Shown here piece by piece: positions 1 to 8,704 of a DNA stretch of 64,000 nucleotides. Under the pieces are notes generated by a model. That model ran no database searches and was not told the DNA's origin. It was given only the letters and a program-made list of their open reading frames with translations. Origin of the DNA: Psychrobium sp051201665. Its GTDB lineage: Bacteria; Pseudomonadota; Gammaproteobacteria; Enterobacterales; Psychrobiaceae. The stretch lies in assembly GCF_051201665.1 (NCBI RefSeq), contig NZ_CP179210.1:434001-498000 (forward strand), given 5' to 3'. A program made the translations under genes and the position numbers. Each line of letters begins with the position of its first letter. The stretch's first letter is position 1.

Positions 1-1
1 A

Positions 2-898
2 GCCCGCAGCGCGGCTGGCTCAAATCCTTGGGCGCACCTTTGGGATAATGGTCAATATGCTGATAAAGAGTTATCACGTTTAATGAAGGTTCGAAATAAG
101 GCGCTTTTAAAATTAGATGCGACTATTTTAGATGAATCTCAAGCGCATTCAGATTTACGTGAAGCATTAGTACCTATTTATTTGTTACATCGTTTCCAAG
201 TGACAGCAGCGAACAAGATCATTGCAGGTGTAGATTTCAACTATGCACTGCGCGATGAGTCATTGCTGCAAAAGCCTGTTGCCGTTGAATGGCAGCGTGA
301 AGCTTTGGATAGTGTTTTAAGTACTTTAGATAGTCGTTATTTAGTTTTTCCTAAGGCATTGCTTAATAAGCTACCTGCAAAGTCTTATGGAACCTATAAC
401 TCACGTGAAAGTAGTAGCTCGCAACTTGGGCGTCAATTTGATCCCCTAGCGCTGGGGGAAGCAAGTGCTCGCCATAGTCTTAAAACGTTACTAAATAGCG
501 CTAGAGCAAATCGATTAGTGGTTCAACACGCTTTAGACTCCCAGCAATTGTCATTTGTTGACGTTATTGAGCAGTTAATTGTGAAAACAATTAAGGCAAG
601 TGATGAACATGAAGACAAAGGGTTATTGTGGTTGACGACTCAACGCACGAATGCGGTGGTCATTGAGCAATTGTTAATGCTTAAATACAACAAGAATTTG
701 TCAACACAAGCACAGCAAGCATTAACGTCGCAGCTTAATGATTTGGAAAGCTGGTTAGCGAAGAAAGGTAAGCGCCAGAATTCGTCGATTAAACGTCATT
801 ATCATTGGTTAGCACAGCAATTAGCACTTGGTTTAACTGACGGTGAACATCGTATAATTACAGCGCCAGCGAAACTGCCTCCAGGCTCACCCATTTAG
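2..898 (+). CDS. Zinc-dependent metalloprotease (DUF4953-type), C-terminal part
   Basis: The reading frame is open from base 2, so only the last 298 residues of a larger protein are in the window and the start is outside. The segment begins with GSNPWAHLWDNG, which resembles the motif after the catalytic domain of the large secreted DUF4953/DUF5117 zinc metalloproteases, and ends with PPGSPI, a tail I associate with the same family. The remainder is an alpha-helical C-terminal domain. The zinc-binding HExxH would lie upstream and cannot be seen. These are about 800-residue exported proteins of uncertain substrate. The assignment rests on remembered family features, so the family is likely but not certain. 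Confidence 0.7.
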   Translation, partial: ARSAAGSNPWAHLWDNGQYADKELSRLMKVRNKALLKLDATILDESQAHSDLREALVPIYLLHRFQVTAANKIIAGVDFNYALRDESLLQKPVAVEWQREALDSVLSTLDSRYLVFPKALLNKLPAKSYGTYNSRESSSSQLGRQFDPLALGEASARHSLKTLLNSARANRLVVQHALDSQQLSFVDVIEQLIVKTIKASDEHEDKGLLWLTTQRTNAVVIEQLLMLKYNKNLSTQAQQALTSQLNDLESWLAKKGKRQNSSIKRHYHWLAQQLALGLTDGEHRIITAPAKLPPGSPI

Positions 899-1002
899 CG
901 GGAATTTTATACAATTAAATTGTAAAGGATGTAAATTAGACTACAGTTAATTAACTAGGGGAAATTTTAAAAGAGTCCTAGCTCTTTATCCGCGGGTGAA
1001 TT

Positions 1003-2925
1003 ATGAAGTCTAATGTGATTACAAGCGCTGTCATTGTCGTGACAGCGCTTTTAGTGGGTGCGCATGAATATCATCGCGTAACTAAGCTATTTGGCGTCCA
1101 TTTGCCGACCTTTCTAAAGAATGAAACTCAAAATATTGCGATGCAACTAGGTGATTCATTGGATGAATCCAATGGTCTTAATATCTCTAATATCCCAGTT
1201 GAGGTTTTCCCCTCTATTTCTGTGCGTATTGAAATTAAACGTACTAATCAGATACGAAGTATTGCCGCAACAAATAGCCATGTTGCCCCGCCGCAATGGT
1301 TTAATCAGCTATTTCTAAAAAAGCCAATCGAATATCAACTGTCGTTTTATAACGAGAGAGAAAAAGTTGCCATTATTTATACGTCTATGACACCTAATGA
1401 ATTACTGCGCGAAGTTTGGCTGTCTTACATTGCCGGTATTATTCTATTTTTGATAACGTACCTGATTATTATGCGTTTGTTTTGGCGCAAGCAGGAGCTA
1501 ATTAATCAACTCATAAAACGCACTATCGTTGCCATTAATGAAGCGAAGACAGGTGATTATCAACATTATATAGAGGCCGATGAACCAAGTCTGGTAAAAT
1601 GGGTGTTATCAGAAATTAATAGCATGGCGGTGCAACAGCAACATCGTTATAACGCATTGTTGCAAGAAAAAGAGAAGTATAAGCAGTTAACGCAACACGA
1701 TGAATTAACCGGTTTAGCCAATAAGCAGTGTTTTCATAATTTAATGAAGAAAAAATTGCGTGATCAAGAGGGAATTGGCGGTCATGTTTTATTATTAAAA
1801 TTGGTAAGCTTAGAGCAAATCAACGTTCAGCTAGGGCACCAAGAAGGGGATATGTATATTAGCCGCATGGCTAAGTTGCTCACCAAATTATGTAACTTTA
1901 AAGACGTTACAGGGGAAGTATTTAGAAACCTTGGCAGTGAAATGTTGGTGGTTATTTCAAACGCTGACAATACAACCATTGATTTTTTAGCTGAGGAATT
2001 GAAAAGCTATCTAGATAAGCTGGAGAATGAGAGTTATCAAAATGGTTGTGGCTATTTTTCGATTATGGAATTTAAGCCAGGCCAGAAGCTTTCCGAATTA
2101 ATGACCTTACTCGATTGCAACTTATCTCAAGCAATGGCTAAGTACCATAACGCTTATGTTATTGCTGAACCACAAGATTCAGTATCTGGTGGGCTGAATC
2201 ATTGGTATCGGCGAATCTCTGACATAATTAGAGATAAAGCGGTCGTTTTACAACGTCACCCAATCTGTTCGGTGAGTGAGGACTTTCATTCATATCAGTA
2301 TGAAATTTGTGGGTCTTTCATGTCTAATGGTGAGCTCTATGATGCTAATGAAGTTTTTAGCGCAGCAAAACGATTTGATATGTCACATAAACTCGATCAG
2401 CTAGTTGTTACCAAGCTCATTGAGTATATGGAGGAGGATGATGAAAAAGATAATTACTCGCTTAAAATTTCAATTGACTCTGTGGCGAGTGAGCGATTTA
2501 GAAATTGGGTAAGTCATTTATTTTCACACCATCTAATTTTAGCTAAACGAATTGTTTTTCAAATTCCTGAGACCGTTACAATTGACCATTTAGAGTCGAC
2601 TCGTTTATTTATTAATGCAGTGCATAAAGTGGGTGCAAAAGTTGCGTTAGAAAGCCACCAAAATACGGATGTACTGGAGTTAACTGATTTAGTGAAATCA
2701 TTATCTATCGATGTTGTTAAAGTTTCTGGGCGTGAAAATCAACCAATCGCACAAGTGAAGCAATCCCGTGGTTTCATCAAAACATTGGTAATTAATGCCC
2801 ACGGTTTAAACGTGCCTGTCATAGCGGGTCAAGTAGAAAGCTCTCAAGTGTGGGACTTTCTGAATACCTTAGGCGTCGATGCAGGGCAGGGACATTTATT
2901 TGGTCGTCCTGTTATATTTGCCTAA
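1003..2925 (+). CDS. CsrD-like membrane protein with degenerate GGDEF and EAL domains
   Basis: 640 residues. There is an N-terminal membrane helix (about 5-22), a periplasmic region, a second helix (about 138-160), a coiled-coil linker, a GGDEF-type domain starting at QHDELTGLANKQ (about 228-240) and an EAL-type domain (about 400-638). The GGDEF signature is replaced by NLGSEM near residue 308, and the EAL motif reads ALES near 549 without the usual metal ligands, so c-di-GMP synthesis or hydrolysis is unlikely. Length, topology and paired degeneration match CsrD, which promotes RNase E-dependent turnover of CsrB/C RNAs. A LapD-type c-di-GMP receptor is the alternative. Its stop codon overlaps the stop of the convergent kinase gene by 4 bp. 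Confidence 0.62.
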   Translation: MKSNVITSAVIVVTALLVGAHEYHRVTKLFGVHLPTFLKNETQNIAMQLGDSLDESNGLNISNIPVEVFPSISVRIEIKRTNQIRSIAATNSHVAPPQWFNQLFLKKPIEYQLSFYNEREKVAIIYTSMTPNELLREVWLSYIAGIILFLITYLIIMRLFWRKQELINQLIKRTIVAINEAKTGDYQHYIEADEPSLVKWVLSEINSMAVQQQHRYNALLQEKEKYKQLTQHDELTGLANKQCFHNLMKKKLRDQEGIGGHVLLLKLVSLEQINVQLGHQEGDMYISRMAKLLTKLCNFKDVTGEVFRNLGSEMLVVISNADNTTIDFLAEELKSYLDKLENESYQNGCGYFSIMEFKPGQKLSELMTLLDCNLSQAMAKYHNAYVIAEPQDSVSGGLNHWYRRISDIIRDKAVVLQRHPICSVSEDFHSYQYEICGSFMSNGELYDANEVFSAAKRFDMSHKLDQLVVTKLIEYMEEDDEKDNYSLKISIDSVASERFRNWVSHLFSHHLILAKRIVFQIPETVTIDHLESTRLFINAVHKVGAKVALESHQNTDVLELTDLVKSLSIDVVKVSGRENQPIAQVKQSRGFIKTLVINAHGLNVPVIAGQVESSQVWDFLNTLGVDAGQGHLFGRPVIFA

Positions 2926-4736
2926 AGACGATCAGGCGTTTGAGGAATTTTAGCCATAAACTCAATGGACATATGAGCTTGTGGTGTAAAGAATTTACTA
3001 TCCTTATAAGGAAATTTCATGAAACCTGATACGCCAGTTCCTTTAATAAGCGGTATCTGCGCCGTTAATTGAGCAAGTAATTCACTAAATTCAAACTCTT
3101 TGTCTGGATCAAGTAATGAGAAGTAGTTATGAATTTTTAGGTTTTTCTCTAAGCTTTCAAAAATAATACAGCCGGTATGATGAATTAAATTGAGTTGTGC
3201 CAACGTACTAAGTATTTCGTCAGGTAAATCTAATTGTTCATCGGGATCTTTTTCATCTTCGAAATATGAGTGGAGACGACTCTCATTATCCGTTTTTGGA
3301 CGATCATAAGTAACAAAGTCGAGTACGGTATCTTGATCGGGTAAAAAGGGCTCTTTGATATGATTGCGGTCGATGTGTTGGGTTTTTTTAGCGTCAAAGA
3401 AACACGCTTTGAAAATGCCTTCACGATCAATTGCACGTGCCAAAGTCACCACATTGTTTACGGCGCTAATAAATGATTGCTGTAATTTTGCATCGAATAA
3501 GTTAAGAGAGGAGTCTATATATAAACCATCATCCTGCCAATGAATGGCTAAGCCCCCCACAATAGGGAATTTACTTAAACGGCTAACTGCGGCGAGGAAG
3601 GCTTTGGCGTTGTCACCCATGCCTTGTAAGAAGTTTTTGTAATAATTATCCAACTGGGCATCGTCAATCTCATCAAAGTCATGAAGATGAGCCTCTTCAC
3701 GTAGAAATGATTTACGTGAGGTATAAACTACGGACTCGAGCTCTTCGTCACTATTGATAACCCACACAGGAAGTTGGTGTTCTCGAATATCATCAAGGTT
3801 ATTGGCCAATACGATATTTTTCATGTATTTCATATTTTTCATGAAATAATCACCTGCCTTATGTCGCAATCGAATGTCATCACTGAGCATATTTTGTAAT
3901 GTGACTGCGAATTCTTGTGGCAACTCTAGTGCTGTGACAGGAATTACATTAGAACCAAATCGACATGATTGGCCTGAGGCTAACGCGTACAAAGTTCCTG
4001 CAAGTCCTTGTTCATCAAAGCGCACCGAAGATAAAGCACCGTTGAGCTGTTCTTCGCCAATAAAATAGACATCCCCCATTCGTGCATTTGAATGCTGCAG
4101 ATCACCAGACATTAGTTCCATTACGTTTTGAGTGTAAAATTGCCCCTGAGTATCAACCTGTGCGTAGACTGAAGAGCCCCAATCAATTAATCCTAATTGG
4201 CCAGAGGTTTCATCATAAACAATGTTTGAGGGCTTGATGTCGCCGTGGATGATAACTTTCGATTGATGCCGTAAGAAGTTGAGTATTTCAACCATTTGAT
4301 GTGCGATACTAATGACTTCTTTGGCACTAAGTGGCCCTTTTTTAAGAGAATATTGTTCTAGATCTATTCCTTGTGCTCTTTCCATCGATAGAATACGTTG
4401 ACTGCCAATTTTAAAATAACCAAGATTGACTGGCACAAGCGGATGTTTAACTTGTTCCAGCATAAAACTTTCTTCTTCGAGTCTATCTTGGACATGTTCA
4501 GGCAAGGTGATACGCGAGAATTTGAATACGTGTTGTTGGTTGCTAACGGTGGCAGCTGAAAAGGCAAACCCATAGGCTCCTTTACCGACATATTCGATAT
4601 CGTGATATCCCAACTGCGCTAATTGATGCTTACACAAGTTTATCCAATCACGAAGTTTCTTAGCATCATGATGGTTGAGCAAATAGATTGATTGCTCTTG
4701 TGCGATATAAAATTGTTGCAGGTTGGGGTTAGTCAT
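2922..4736 (-). CDS. Serine/threonine protein kinase with unknown C-terminal domain
   Basis: 604 residues. Residues about 45-300 form a Hanks-type kinase: glycine loop GKGAYGFAF (51-59), candidate ATP lysine K72 in VFKFS, catalytic loop HGDIKPSN (164-171, Asp166), and metal-binding DWG in place of DFG (185-187). All essential residues are present, so it should be active. Residues about 310-604 have no domain I recognise, contain several acidic stretches and no clear membrane helix, so the protein is probably cytosolic. It is a single gene, convergent with the CsrD-like gene and separated from the divergent cytochrome c gene by about 140 bp. The substrate is unknown. Confidence 0.82.
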   Translation of the reverse strand: MTNPNLQQFYIAQEQSIYLLNHHDAKKLRDWINLCKHQLAQLGYHDIEYVGKGAYGFAFSAATVSNQQHVFKFSRITLPEHVQDRLEEESFMLEQVKHPLVPVNLGYFKIGSQRILSMERAQGIDLEQYSLKKGPLSAKEVISIAHQMVEILNFLRHQSKVIIHGDIKPSNIVYDETSGQLGLIDWGSSVYAQVDTQGQFYTQNVMELMSGDLQHSNARMGDVYFIGEEQLNGALSSVRFDEQGLAGTLYALASGQSCRFGSNVIPVTALELPQEFAVTLQNMLSDDIRLRHKAGDYFMKNMKYMKNIVLANNLDDIREHQLPVWVINSDEELESVVYTSRKSFLREEAHLHDFDEIDDAQLDNYYKNFLQGMGDNAKAFLAAVSRLSKFPIVGGLAIHWQDDGLYIDSSLNLFDAKLQQSFISAVNNVVTLARAIDREGIFKACFFDAKKTQHIDRNHIKEPFLPDQDTVLDFVTYDRPKTDNESRLHSYFEDEKDPDEQLDLPDEILSTLAQLNLIHHTGCIIFESLEKNLKIHNYFSLLDPDKEFEFSELLAQLTAQIPLIKGTGVSGFMKFPYKDSKFFTPQAHMSIEFMAKIPQTPDRL

Positions 4737-4876
4737 ATTAAGTTACAGTAAATGGTGTCTGCGTTAGCATAATCAATAATAATAATAAAATCAGCTATTT
4801 TGAATTTAGCAGTCGTTGTTTGAAAGCAAACTAAAATAATGTGAAGTAAAATAATTATTAAATGAGGAGAGTAATT

Positions 4877-5191
4877 ATGTTAAACAAGAAAACTATTGCA
4901 TTGGCTTTAATGTTAGCAGCACCTTTTGCAGCTAACGCGGCTGGAGATGCAGCAGCTGGTAAAGCTAAAGCGGCGATGTGTGCTGGTTGTCATGGCATGG
5001 ACGGTAAAGCTGTAATTCCAGGATACCCACACTTAAAAGGTCAAAATGCTCAGTATATCGTGTCATCTTTAAAAGCATTTAAAGATAAAACACGCACAGG
5101 CGGCCAGTCAGTATTAATGTATCCAATGGCTGGAATGTTGTCTGATGCTGATATGGAAAATATCGCGGCTTACTTTAGTTCATTAAAATAG
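4877..5191 (+). CDS. Small periplasmic class I cytochrome c (c553-like)
   Basis: 104 residues from the ATG at 4877. An upstream in-frame ATG at 4862 overlaps the GAGGAG ribosome site, so 4877 is preferred. The N-terminus is a signal peptide ending AANA. The haem-binding CAGCH is at residues 35-39, and a Met in YPMAGM near residue 84 is the likely distal ligand. Family members carry electrons in the periplasm, for example to terminal oxidases. It is followed directly by repeat copy A and the valS terminator. Nothing nearby names a specific partner. Confidence 0.9.
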   Translation: MLNKKTIALALMLAAPFAANAAGDAAAGKAKAAMCAGCHGMDGKAVIPGYPHLKGQNAQYIVSSLKAFKDKTRTGGQSVLMYPMAGMLSDADMENIAAYFSSLK

Positions 5192-5201
5192 TCGAACTTA
5201 A

Positions 5202-5359
5202 TACCAAGTTGACAAAGTTATTGCCCACTTTTGCTGGTTAAAATAAAATGAATGTTGCGTTGCTTTCAATCCCAATAGCCAGCTATTGCTCAATCAAGCG
5301 CCTTGCCTTCATTTGTTTTTCCTTCGCAAAACAAGATCACAAACTTAATCAAATTGGTA
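5202..5359 (+). repeat. Palindromic MITE-like repeat, copy A (diverged)
   Basis: 158 bp starting TACCAAGTTGAC and ending CAAATTGGTA, flanked on both sides by TAA (5199-5201 and 5360-5362). It keeps the central block AATAGCCAGCTATT and the CAAGCGCCTTG block of the four near-identical copies at 13716, 31616, 39614 and 50145, but differs at many positions, so it is an older insertion. Orientation is the same as copies B and C. It lies in the gap between the cytochrome c gene and the valS terminator and breaks no gene. Confidence 0.8.
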
Positions 5360-5373
5360 TAAGTTTAGATACG

Positions 5374-5411
5374 AAAAAGCCCGAAGCTAATAAATTAGCT
5401 TCGGGCTTTTT
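5374..5411 (-). terminator. Terminator of valS (bidirectional)
   Basis: Stem AAAAAGCCCGAAGCTAA / TTAGCTTCGGGCTTTTT with loop TAAA, T-rich on both strands. It lies 15 bp past the valS stop and can also stop transcripts coming from the cytochrome c gene. Confidence 0.9.
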
Positions 5412-5425
5412 ATTGTGTGGACTAA

Positions 5426-8194
5426 TTACAGCGCTTCAATTGTCGCTTGTTGCTCTTTTAACTTGGCCACGGTTGCTTCCATTTCTTCTAGTTTCTCACG
5501 TTCTTTAGCAATAACATCAGCAGGTGCTTTGCTAACAAAACGTTCATTCGACAATTTACCTGAAGTACGAGCAAGATCTTTACCGATTTTTTCAAGCGCT
5601 TTGCTAATACGTGTTAATTCAGCGTCTTTATCGATTAAACCAGCCATTGGAATCAAGATTTCCATTGTTCCAACTAATGCCGTGGCACTTGCTGGTGCTG
5701 TCGCATCGTCAGCTAATACATCAAAGCTTTCAATTTTAGCTAATGCTTGTAAGAAAGCACTGTTGCCCTCTAAACGGCGACTGTCTTCATCATTTAGGTT
5801 TTTAAGTAACACATTAAGTGGCTTGTTAGGACTAATGTCCATTTCACCACGAATGTTACGAATACCAACGATAAACTCTTTTACCCACTCCAAGTCATTA
5901 AGCGCGGTTTCATCCATCAATGCACTATCATATTTAGGGAATGGCTGACTCATAATTGTATCGCCGCTTACACCTGCTAAAGGTGCCACACGTTGCCAAA
6001 TTTCTTCGGTAATGTAAGGCATTAATGGGTGCAATAAGCGAAGCGTTGTTTCTAATACTTGAGCGAGTGTTTTACGTGTACCTTTTTGTTGCTTTGGCGT
6101 GCCTTTGAACAATACTGGTTTTGTTAATTCTAAGTACCAGCCACAGAACTGATTCCATGTGAATTCGTAAATACATTGTGCCGCTAAATCAAAACGGTAA
6201 GTGTCTAAGTGCTTACGGTATTGTTCAGTGACTTCTTGTAATTTGGCGTTGATCCAACGATCGGCAAGACTAAACTCGTGATCATCACCACTTAGGAACT
6301 CTTGCTCTTGGGTGTGCATCAATACGTAGCGGCTACCATTCCATAATTTATTACAGAAGTTACGGTAACCTTCAACACGGCCTAAATCGAAACTGATTTC
6401 ACGGTTAGCAGAGGCTAATGACGCGAAAGTAAAGCGAAGTGCATCAGTGCCGTAAGAGTCAATGCCTTCTGGGAATTGATTACGCGTTGCTTTTTCAATC
6501 TTCTTCGCCATTTGTGGCTGCATCATGCCACTGGTACGTTTTGACACTAAATCTTCAATGCTAATGCCATCAAGCAGATCGATAGGATCTAAAACGTTAC
6601 CTTTCGATTTTGACATCTTGTTGCCTTGCTCATCGCAAATCAGGCCAGTGATGTAAATTTCTTTAAAAGGTACTTTGCCAGTGAATTTCTTCGTCATCAT
6701 GATCATTCTGGCAACCCAGAAAAAGATGATGTCAAAGCCAGTCACTAATACTGAGCTTGGCACGAAGGTTTCTAAATCTTCAGTCTTTTCAGGCCAGCCC
6801 ATTGTTGCAAATGGCCATAGTGCTGATGAGAACCACGTATCTAATACGTCTTCGTCTTGACGTAATTTAACGTCGTCACCTAGGTTGTGTTTCGCGCGAA
6901 CTGCTGCTTCATCACTACCTACGTAAAAATTGTCATGCTCGTCATACCAAGCGGGAATACGATGTCCCCACCACAATTGACGTGAAATACACCAATCTTG
7001 AATGTTATCCATCCAGTTGTAGTATGTCTTGTCCCAGTTTTCTGGCACGAATTTAATTTCACCACTGCGTACTGCTTCAATAGCTGGTTCTGCTAACGGT
7101 GCTGCTTTAACATACCATTGGTCAGTTAATAGAGGTTCGATAACCGCATTGGTACGATCGCCACGAGGTACCATTAATTTATGCGGTTTGATTTCAACTA
7201 ATAAACCAGCTTCTTCTAAATCACTAACGATTTGTTTGCGCGCATCGAAACGATCTAAACCACGATATTGCTCTGGGCAATCGATGTTCATGGTCGCTTC
7301 TTTGGTTAGGATGTTAATAAGTGGTAAGTCGTGGCGTTTACCCATTTCATAATCGTTGAAATCATGAGCAGGTGTGATTTTTACACAACCAGTACCAAAA
7401 TCTTGTTCGACGTAATCATCGCCAATAATTGGAATTAAACGACCCGTTAATGGCAATTTAATTTGTTGACCAATCAGGTGAGCATAACGCTCATCTTCAG
7501 GATGAACAGCTACAGCGCTATCACCTAGCATGGTTTCTGGACGTGTTGTTGCAACAACAAGCTCACCACTGCCATCAGCAAGTGGATAGCGCATATGCCA
7601 CATGTGACCGTTTTCTTCGGTGTTAACAACTTCTAAATCAGATACCGCAGTGTTTAATACTGGATCCCAGTTAACTAAGCGTTTACCGCGATAGATAAGA
7701 TCTTCATCGTACAATGAAATAAATACTTCTTGTACGGCATTTGAGAGGTCATCATCCATCGTAAAGGCTTCACGAGACCAATCTGGTGAAGTACCTAGAC
7801 GACGCATTTGGCTAGTGATAGTACCGCCTGATTGTTCTTTCCAGTCCCAGATTTTTTTGATGAAATCGTCACGGCCTAAATCATGGCGCGTTTTACCTTC
7901 GGCATTTAGCTGACGTTCTACAACCATTTGTGTTGCGATACCGGCGTGATCGGTGCCAGGCTGCCATAACGTGTTATCGCCATCCATTCGGTGATAACGC
8001 GTCAGTGCATCCATAATGGTATGCTGAAACGCATGACCCATGTGCAAGCTACCTGTGACATTCGGCGGCGGCAATAAAATACAGTAACTCGGCGAATTAG
8101 TGTCGCCACTTGGTTTAAATTGCTCGCTTGCTTCCCACTTTTTGTAAATGGTTTGCTCGATAGCACTTGGGTTGTAGGTTTTTTCCATGGTCAA
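5426..8194 (-). CDS. valS: Valyl-tRNA synthetase
   Basis: 922 residues, close to the usual bacterial length of about 950. It charges tRNA-Val in the cytosol. The class Ia signatures are intact: the HIGH-type HMGH in NVTGSLHMGH near residue 50, and KMSKS near residue 525. The editing domain lies between them, then the anticodon-binding domain, and a C-terminal coiled coil (about 850-922) typical of ValRS. It starts at ATG 8194, and holC lies just upstream on the same strand, the usual pepA-holC-valS order. No damage is seen. Confidence 0.98.
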   Translation of the reverse strand: MTMEKTYNPSAIEQTIYKKWEASEQFKPSGDTNSPSYCILLPPPNVTGSLHMGHAFQHTIMDALTRYHRMDGDNTLWQPGTDHAGIATQMVVERQLNAEGKTRHDLGRDDFIKKIWDWKEQSGGTITSQMRRLGTSPDWSREAFTMDDDLSNAVQEVFISLYDEDLIYRGKRLVNWDPVLNTAVSDLEVVNTEENGHMWHMRYPLADGSGELVVATTRPETMLGDSAVAVHPEDERYAHLIGQQIKLPLTGRLIPIIGDDYVEQDFGTGCVKITPAHDFNDYEMGKRHDLPLINILTKEATMNIDCPEQYRGLDRFDARKQIVSDLEEAGLLVEIKPHKLMVPRGDRTNAVIEPLLTDQWYVKAAPLAEPAIEAVRSGEIKFVPENWDKTYYNWMDNIQDWCISRQLWWGHRIPAWYDEHDNFYVGSDEAAVRAKHNLGDDVKLRQDEDVLDTWFSSALWPFATMGWPEKTEDLETFVPSSVLVTGFDIIFFWVARMIMMTKKFTGKVPFKEIYITGLICDEQGNKMSKSKGNVLDPIDLLDGISIEDLVSKRTSGMMQPQMAKKIEKATRNQFPEGIDSYGTDALRFTFASLASANREISFDLGRVEGYRNFCNKLWNGSRYVLMHTQEQEFLSGDDHEFSLADRWINAKLQEVTEQYRKHLDTYRFDLAAQCIYEFTWNQFCGWYLELTKPVLFKGTPKQQKGTRKTLAQVLETTLRLLHPLMPYITEEIWQRVAPLAGVSGDTIMSQPFPKYDSALMDETALNDLEWVKEFIVGIRNIRGEMDISPNKPLNVLLKNLNDEDSRRLEGNSAFLQALAKIESFDVLADDATAPASATALVGTMEILIPMAGLIDKDAELTRISKALEKIGKDLARTSGKLSNERFVSKAPADVIAKEREKLEEMEATVAKLKEQQATIEAL

Positions 8195-8221
8195 AATCTT
8201 TCTAGGTTGATGTTGTCAAAC

Positions 8222-8647
8222 TTACTCAGTAGCCATTTGCGGGGCAAGATTTAATTGGCGATAGTGATGAAACCGCTCTCTTGCTTGTTGCTTTTGCTCT
8301 GGTTCGTTAGGAATAAAGTCGATAATTTGCGTGAATTTTACCGCAAATTGCGGCAAAGGGTGACACAAATTTATTAAAACTTGACGTCGTGTCTGAGGAG
8401 GTTGGTGGCCAATTTCAATTGGTGCGCCGTAATGAGGTCCTTCCCCTTGTAAATTATGAGGAATAAACTGTTCGCTCGGCAGTTTCCACATGAGTTCATC
8501 AAGTTGTTCAGCCGTTTTTACATCATTGGTCGCAACGAAAACACGTTGGCCTTGTTGATATAACTCGCCGCATAATTGACACACTTTGCTAAGCAATGGA
8601 TTGTCATCGGCTTGCATGTCAGGAATATGATAAAAAGTGGTCGCCAT
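8222..8647 (-). CDS. holC: DNA polymerase III chi subunit
   Basis: 141 residues from ATG 8647, giving MATTFYHIPD; the open frame extends seven codons further up without a better start. Chi joins psi and SSB to the clamp-loader complex at the replication fork. The length, the N-terminal FYHI strand, and the position between pepA and valS all match holC. The 27-bp gap to valS suggests one transcript. Confidence 0.93.
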   Translation of the reverse strand: MATTFYHIPDMQADDNPLLSKVCQLCGELYQQGQRVFVATNDVKTAEQLDELMWKLPSEQFIPHNLQGEGPHYGAPIEIGHQPPQTRRQVLINLCHPLPQFAVKFTQIIDFIPNEPEQKQQARERFHHYRQLNLAPQMATE

Positions 8648-8704
8648 AGTCAAAGATCTCAAAGGCAACCTGAAATCGGTTGCCTTGATAATGTCTAGTA
8701 AAAA

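Noticed and set aside
970..987. Hairpin AAAGAG / CTCTTT before the CsrD-like gene as a terminator
   Set aside because: Six base pairs without a T-run; too weak to call.
5415..5948. 177-residue plus-strand ORF
   Set aside because: Lies wholly antisense to the valS C-terminal coding region, with low-complexity Ser/Leu composition and no recognisable motif.
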